Below, piece after piece: positions 60,838 through 64,000 of a stretch of DNA of 64,000 nucleotides. The stretch lies in the NCBI RefSeq assembly GCF_900103005.1, contig NZ_FMWL01000016.1, positions 27,344 through 91,343 on the forward strand, read 5' to 3'. Within the stretch, counting starts at the first letter, position 1. Every line of letters starts with the position of its first letter. The translations under genes and the position numbers were made by a program. This DNA is from Acidaminobacter hydrogenoformans DSM 2784 (lineage in GTDB: Bacteria > Bacillota > Clostridia > Peptostreptococcales > Acidaminobacteraceae). The notes under the pieces are model-generated. The model was not told where the DNA came from and made no database searches. It saw only the letters and a program-made list of their open reading frames with translations.

Positions 60838-61440
60838 TTAGTATAGCTGTTTCTTTATTTCGTTAATAACTTCTGGGTTGGAAAATTCAATTATATCGTT
60901 CCCAGAAGTAGATTTATACTTTAAAACAAATGCTGTGGCATTTTGTTGTTGGCAAAACGCTCTCATCTTGCCTTTGATATCGACAATATATTGATAATGC
61001 CCGAAATAAAAAGTTTCAGGTTTAAGTTGAATTCCAACAAGGTTATTATTCTGACCTATGGCAAAAAAATCGATAAAATAATCGGTATCCCATTCTTTTG
61101 GAGCTTCTTGAATTAGTGGTGAAACAACTTCTCTCAGAATCTTTAAAGCTTGATTCTCTTTATTATATCCTTGAAAAGTTCTACGGAACATAACGTCATA
61201 GATGTATTGCTTACAGTCAAATACACTCACCCTATAATTTTCAGGAATGGACTGGTGCATTTCTCGCACTATGGTATCAAGATAAGCTTCGTCGTGAACA
61301 TTTGTGAAATACCAAATTTTCCATTCATCTTCTGTCAGAGGACTTAAGTCGCGTATCATTTTCATCATATATCCTATTCGAACGGGTTTGTTGAACCCAC
61401 CGATGTTGTAATAGTTGTTTAATATTCTTTCATTCACCAT
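60838..61440 (-). CDS. MjaI-like PD-(D/E)xK restriction endonuclease (second gene)
   Basis: A 200-residue protein. The core WDTDYFIDFFAIG followed by LVGIQLKPETFYF has the spacing of a PD-(D/E)xK nuclease (Asp, then Q-x-K) and resembles the end of MjaI-family enzymes. N-terminal NIGGFNKPVRIGYMMKMIRDL resembles the companion gene only loosely. ATG at 61440 lies 3 bases beyond the stop of that companion gene. It may be a partner subunit, a diverged duplicate, or part of the same enzyme after a gene split. Confidence 0.65.
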   Translation of the reverse strand: MVNERILNNYYNIGGFNKPVRIGYMMKMIRDLSPLTEDEWKIWYFTNVHDEAYLDTIVREMHQSIPENYRVSVFDCKQYIYDVMFRRTFQGYNKENQALKILREVVSPLIQEAPKEWDTDYFIDFFAIGQNNNLVGIQLKPETFYFGHYQYIVDIKGKMRAFCQQQNATAFVLKYKSTSGNDIIEFSNPEVINEIKKQLY

Positions 61441-61442
61441 AA

Positions 61443-62033
61443 TTAATCTTCCACTTCGATTTTTATGCTGGTTTTTTTCTTTGTATAATAAATCATTTTT
61501 ACATCAATAACCTCTGATAAACGGCCCATTGTTTTGTATGTATCTGGTTTTATTGAATATGGAACATCCCCGACAAAACCGTCGATACCAACAGACTCTT
61601 CAGCAGGCGATGCCAATCTATATGTCAGACCTTTTTTATCAGCAAGTGAACCAAGTATTGCCTTCTGTAAATATAGACCGTTGAAAGTTTTAGATATTAC
61701 CAGATCTTCGACCCATTTCTCAACCATTTTACGGTCGATAAGTGGAATAGCATTTCTAAGATTCTGTACTTGTCCATAAATTTTATCTGTAGCTTTTTCA
61801 AAGGAATCTGGATAACGTTCAACGTACCATTTTCTCCATTCTTCAATGTTAATCTCCTCGCTGGAATTCATGAATTCTGGGAAAAGATCAGACATCTGAC
61901 CTACAACAACAGCACGGGTTCCTTGCGCATTTTGATTTGCCCAGTTTATTAACTGGGAAGTATATTTTGGGAATGAAGAAGGATTGCTTTCGTTATATGC
62001 TTGAATACTTTCGTTTTTCAAACTATAATTCAT
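61443..62033 (-). CDS. MjaI-family type II restriction endonuclease
   Basis: A 196-residue protein recognised as MjaI family by SSFPKYTSQLINWANQNAQG, VVVGQMSDLFPEF, MVEKWVEDLVISKTFNGLY and VGIDGFVGDVPYSIKPDTYK. The last block supplies the Asp and S-x-K of the active site. MjaI itself cuts CTAG. ATG at 62033 follows GGAGG. No DNA methyltransferase gene lies in the window, so protection must come from elsewhere, or the pair is silent or diverged. Confidence 0.8.
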   Translation of the reverse strand: MNYSLKNESIQAYNESNPSSFPKYTSQLINWANQNAQGTRAVVVGQMSDLFPEFMNSSEEINIEEWRKWYVERYPDSFEKATDKIYGQVQNLRNAIPLIDRKMVEKWVEDLVISKTFNGLYLQKAILGSLADKKGLTYRLASPAEESVGIDGFVGDVPYSIKPDTYKTMGRLSEVIDVKMIYYTKKKTSIKIEVED

Positions 62034-62202
62034 TTTTATTCCTCCATGAACATTTTGTAAGTTTCAACTCCAAGGGCATCTGAATTTTTTTATCCATTTT
62101 CTAATGAGATGTTGCGTTGAAATCTCTCAAGATCACTGATCTATGTCCTTTGAATTTCTTCAACTTCACTTTGGGTCCCAGTTATGGACGTCTTCAAACC
62201 AT

Positions 62203-63231
62203 TTACTTCAGAACAATCTTATAAGCTTCATTAGTGTCTGCCTTACCGGCAGCTATAACGTAGCTTGTTGCGTCTTCTGGAACTTCATAGACTAAAACAC
62301 CATTCTCTTTAATGCTTGGCGCTAATTCTCTATATACCATGGAGTCATCGAGAATCCACGTATCATCCGAAACCTCAAAGTTTCGCTCCTCCTGATCAAT
62401 AAGTATAAATAACGGATCAAACGTGATGTTTTCTTTGGTGATATTCGTCACTTCAACCTCTAAAACGACGTATTTAGCACCTTCTTGTGCTTCAGCTTCA
62501 CTGTATGTACTCTTAATCGCCTTTGTTTCGTTGACAGATTTGACCTTAAATAAAATAGTCGCAAATTCTACCTCATCACCAACATTCTTCTCATACCATA
62601 TCAGCTCTTCCTCTTGCGTATCTTCAGCAGCAGCTTCACCAGCAAAACTATCCTCAAAAGAATTTGCTACCTCCATCAGGTCACCAGTTATCGCATTTTG
62701 CAATTCGTCATTTAAGTCAATTTTCCAGGCGCCATCAACTTTTTTCAACTGAATATCAACAGTATTCGTTACTTTTTTATCTTTATTGCTTTCAAGTGAG
62801 GCAAGCATCATCTCTGTCATCTTCTGTTCCATTTCTTCATCACTCAATACATTTGAAAACGCATTTGCAAATGCGAAAGAAAATGCCTCCTTAATGAATT
62901 CCCCCATTACATTTTTCATATCAATATTTGTAATCTCTGCTTTGACTGTAGCGCTTTCTTTCTCCTCTGAGGATTCAATAATGGCATAGCTCATTCCTGT
63001 AAAAATCTGCTTCACAAATTCTTCCTGTTCAGTGATGCTTTCCATCTCTTCTGACTCCTCAGAAGTGTTGACGAGCTCGTCATAATCGACATATTTTGAA
63101 ATCTCTTCTACATTCATTGTCTTAACCGCTTCAAGAAAGCTTTGGGTCGCACTCTCGGCTGTCACACCGCCACATCCCACAAGTGATGCTATTAGAACTA
63201 CGATCAAAACAATTCCGGTTAACTTTTTCAC
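62203..63231 (-). CDS. lipoprotein with DUF4878-like and DUF4352-like domains
   Basis: About 342 residues. The lipoprotein signal (LTGIVLIVVLIASLVGCGG) precedes an acidic helical/NTF2-like part (ATQSFLEAVKTMNVEEISKYV..., VDIQLKKVDGAWKIDLND) and a C-terminal DUF4352-like beta domain (NVGDEVEFATILFKVKSVNET, KYVVLEVEVTNITKENITFDP). It is probably anchored on the outer face of the membrane; function unknown. Start is GTG at 63231 with GGAGGAG upstream; an ATG at 63279 lacks a ribosome site. Confidence 0.85.
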   Translation of the reverse strand: MKKLTGIVLIVVLIASLVGCGGVTAESATQSFLEAVKTMNVEEISKYVDYDELVNTSEESEEMESITEQEEFVKQIFTGMSYAIIESSEEKESATVKAEITNIDMKNVMGEFIKEAFSFAFANAFSNVLSDEEMEQKMTEMMLASLESNKDKKVTNTVDIQLKKVDGAWKIDLNDELQNAITGDLMEVANSFEDSFAGEAAAEDTQEEELIWYEKNVGDEVEFATILFKVKSVNETKAIKSTYSEAEAQEGAKYVVLEVEVTNITKENITFDPLFILIDQEERNFEVSDDTWILDDSMVYRELAPSIKENGVLVYEVPEDATSYVIAAGKADTNEAYKIVLK

Positions 63232-63461
63232 ACAATCTCCTCCTACATTTTTCTTTAAAGTAATATCATTCCATTTCAACTATATGTTCCTATACCCTTT
63301 ATCTTTGTTTGAATAGCACATAATTAATTGAATATTATCACCACTCAAATAGCGTCTTCACTTTGAACGAATCAATAAAACCGCAAATCTCAAACAATGG
63401 TTATTTTAAAACTTCACAACAAGTACATCACTAATTCGGGCTATAGCAGCATCGATTCGCA

Positions 63462-63604
63462 TTAGTTTTTCGTCCCGTTTGAATAAATATCATCCAGGAG
63501 ACGAGTTACCTCATCTCGTCCCTATCGATATCCACGTTGAAATTACCTTGAACGAAACCTACATACTTTGTTTCCAGCTTTATGTCAGCACTTGACGTAT
63601 TCAT
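63462..63604 (-). pseudogene. N-terminal remnant of a DUF262 (GmrSD-type) protein
   Basis: An ATG at 63604 with AAGGAG upstream opens 32 codons (MNTSSADIKLETKYVGFVQG...) ending in TAA at 63506-63508. The next frame continues DEVTRLLDDIYSNGTKN to a stop at 63462. Together they match the start of DUF262 proteins, in which the YQRGYRW motif normally lies between these blocks; here it is replaced by NVDIDR. The gene is truncated, deleted and frameshifted. DUF262 proteins are modification-dependent defence nucleases, fitting the nearby restriction genes. Confidence 0.7.
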
Positions 63605-63694
63605 ACTATCAACACTCCTTTTCTTCATTCGGGAGATCCTACCTAATCAATTGCATTATCCCGTGATTCCATTAAACAGCTTCACAATTCATGA

Positions 63695-63830
63695 GCAAAG
63701 ACTCAGCCGATGGTTTCCCATCTCCAACTATAGTGTGTAAAAAATTTGCAATTTGTGTCATTTATAAAACCCATTATCAGCTTAAGATAATGGGTTAATT
63801 AAATTTTGGATCAACTTCCGCAGCATCATT
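63695..63830. repeat. composite intergenic repeat copy
   Basis: GAGCAAAGACTCAGCCGATGG (core 63706-63714), then TTTGTGTCATTTATAAAACCC, hairpin AACCCATTATC/GATAATGGGTT (63768-63796), and TTGGATCAACTTCCGCAGC. Module order matches 54930-55105. Confidence 0.85.
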
Positions 63831-63892
63831 CCGAGTCCCAACAATGAGTGATCCCAAGTATTATCTCAGTATTCATACTAAACATGAAAATG

Positions 63893-63901
63893 ACCATCGG
63901 C
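63893..63901. repeat. GCCGATGGT core (inverse) at IS boundary
   Basis: ACCATCGGC lies about 30 bases before the insertion-sequence left end at about 63923, and faces the core at 63706-63714, so these two bound the preceding repeat as inverted ends. Confidence 0.5.
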
Positions 63902-63922
63902 ACTTTGATATGCTCCCTTTGT

Positions 63923-64000
63923 AGTAGACAGTTGAAATAATAAAACTGTCGCTGCAAGGGGAGTTTTTCTATGAAAAGAAAATCAAAGGTCAGTTATGAG
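63923..64000 (+). mobile_element. left end of an IS3-like insertion sequence
   Basis: TGTAGTAGACAGTTGAAATA opens a 48-base leader that reaches a transposase-like start (see CDS at 63971). TG at the tip and a short leader are typical of IS3-family elements. The rest is beyond the window. Confidence 0.55.
63971..64000 (+). CDS. transposase OrfA-like start (truncated by window)
   Basis: The ATG at 63971 with GGGGAG 7 bases upstream begins MKRKSKVSYE and continues past the window edge. Lys/Arg-rich starts followed by SYE occur in IS3-family OrfA proteins, which carry a helix-turn-helix that binds the element ends. Only ten codons are visible, so the call depends mainly on the upstream element end. 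Confidence 0.5.
   Translation, partial: MKRKSKVSYE

Larger units (their letters stand above)
63232..63970. other. gap with DUF262 remnant, repeats and IS end
   Basis: This 739-base region holds a DUF262 fragment (63462-63604), a composite repeat copy (63695-63830), an inverse core (63893-63901) and the left end of an insertion sequence leading into the frame at 63971. The first 230 bases show nothing recognised. Confidence 0.7.

Noticed and set aside
1..64000. CRISPR arrays, tRNA or rRNA genes
   Set aside because: No regularly spaced identical repeats with unique spacers and no rRNA-like sequence were seen; the dispersed repeats are too variable and too far apart for CRISPR. tRNA absence was judged by eye only.

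Overview
The window looks like a chromosomal segment of an anaerobic, amino-acid- and organic-acid-using member of the Clostridia. The signs are strong AGGAGG ribosome sites, clostridial protein families (DUF4256, DUF4358, DHHW, EFR1 ferrodoxin, YkgJ, DUF4352), and many secondary and binding-protein transporters. Species was not determined. No rRNA, tRNA or CRISPR array was seen.

Layout. 1-4587: a partial metallophosphoesterase, a polytopic permease, a Nim-like flavoprotein, DUF4256 and an arginine-deiminase-like hydrolase. 4588-9070: class III aminotransferase and Na+/H+-antiporter-family permease behind a convincing sigma-54 promoter, with their PAS/AAA+/Fis activator encoded upstream. 9233-11341: a large secreted or membrane protein of unknown function. 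11516-18027: aroD, a divergent aroA-like gene, a LysR regulator and a tripartite tricarboxylate transporter (tctCBA). 18502-28040: TRAP transporter (dctP-Q-M) divergent from a three-subunit molybdenum hydroxylase and a two-component system. 28278-30040: YkgJ-type protein with a coupled leader ORF, and a Phd-Uma2 fusion. 30352-42937: a ten-gene operon (oppA, B, C, M20, oppD, oppF, M20, DUF1177, AroM, M29-like) with a divergent PucR regulator. 43188-48779: methyltransferase, VOC protein, KilA-N protein, a MarR/ferrodoxin operon, a decayed GyrI-like gene and a PASTA protein. 49010-54700: a DUF4358/MBOAT/DHHW surface O-acylation cluster, a PfpI-like protein and a Fic protein. 55283-64000: repeat- and mobile-element-rich DNA with an ExeM-type nuclease, two adjacent MjaI-type restriction endonucleases without a methylase, a lipoprotein, a DUF262 remnant and the left end of an insertion sequence.

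How the genes work together. Several catabolic modules each pair a dedicated importer with enzymes and a regulator: sigma-54 activator with permease, aminotransferase and possibly the deiminase-like hydrolase; LysR with AroA/AroD and perhaps TctCBA; a two-component system with TRAP transporter and Mo hydroxylase; PucR with Opp transporter, amidohydrolases and an AroM protein that may be racemase-like. In three of the transporter operons a strong hairpin separates the solute-binding-protein gene from the permease genes.

The most unusual non-coding signal is a family of intergenic repeats built from modules: a GCCGATGGT core, a hairpin with conserved arms AACCCATTATC/GATAATGGGTT and variable loops, and a distal module with GGTACGGG motifs. 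About twenty copies or fragments lie between genes. I could not name a described family for them.
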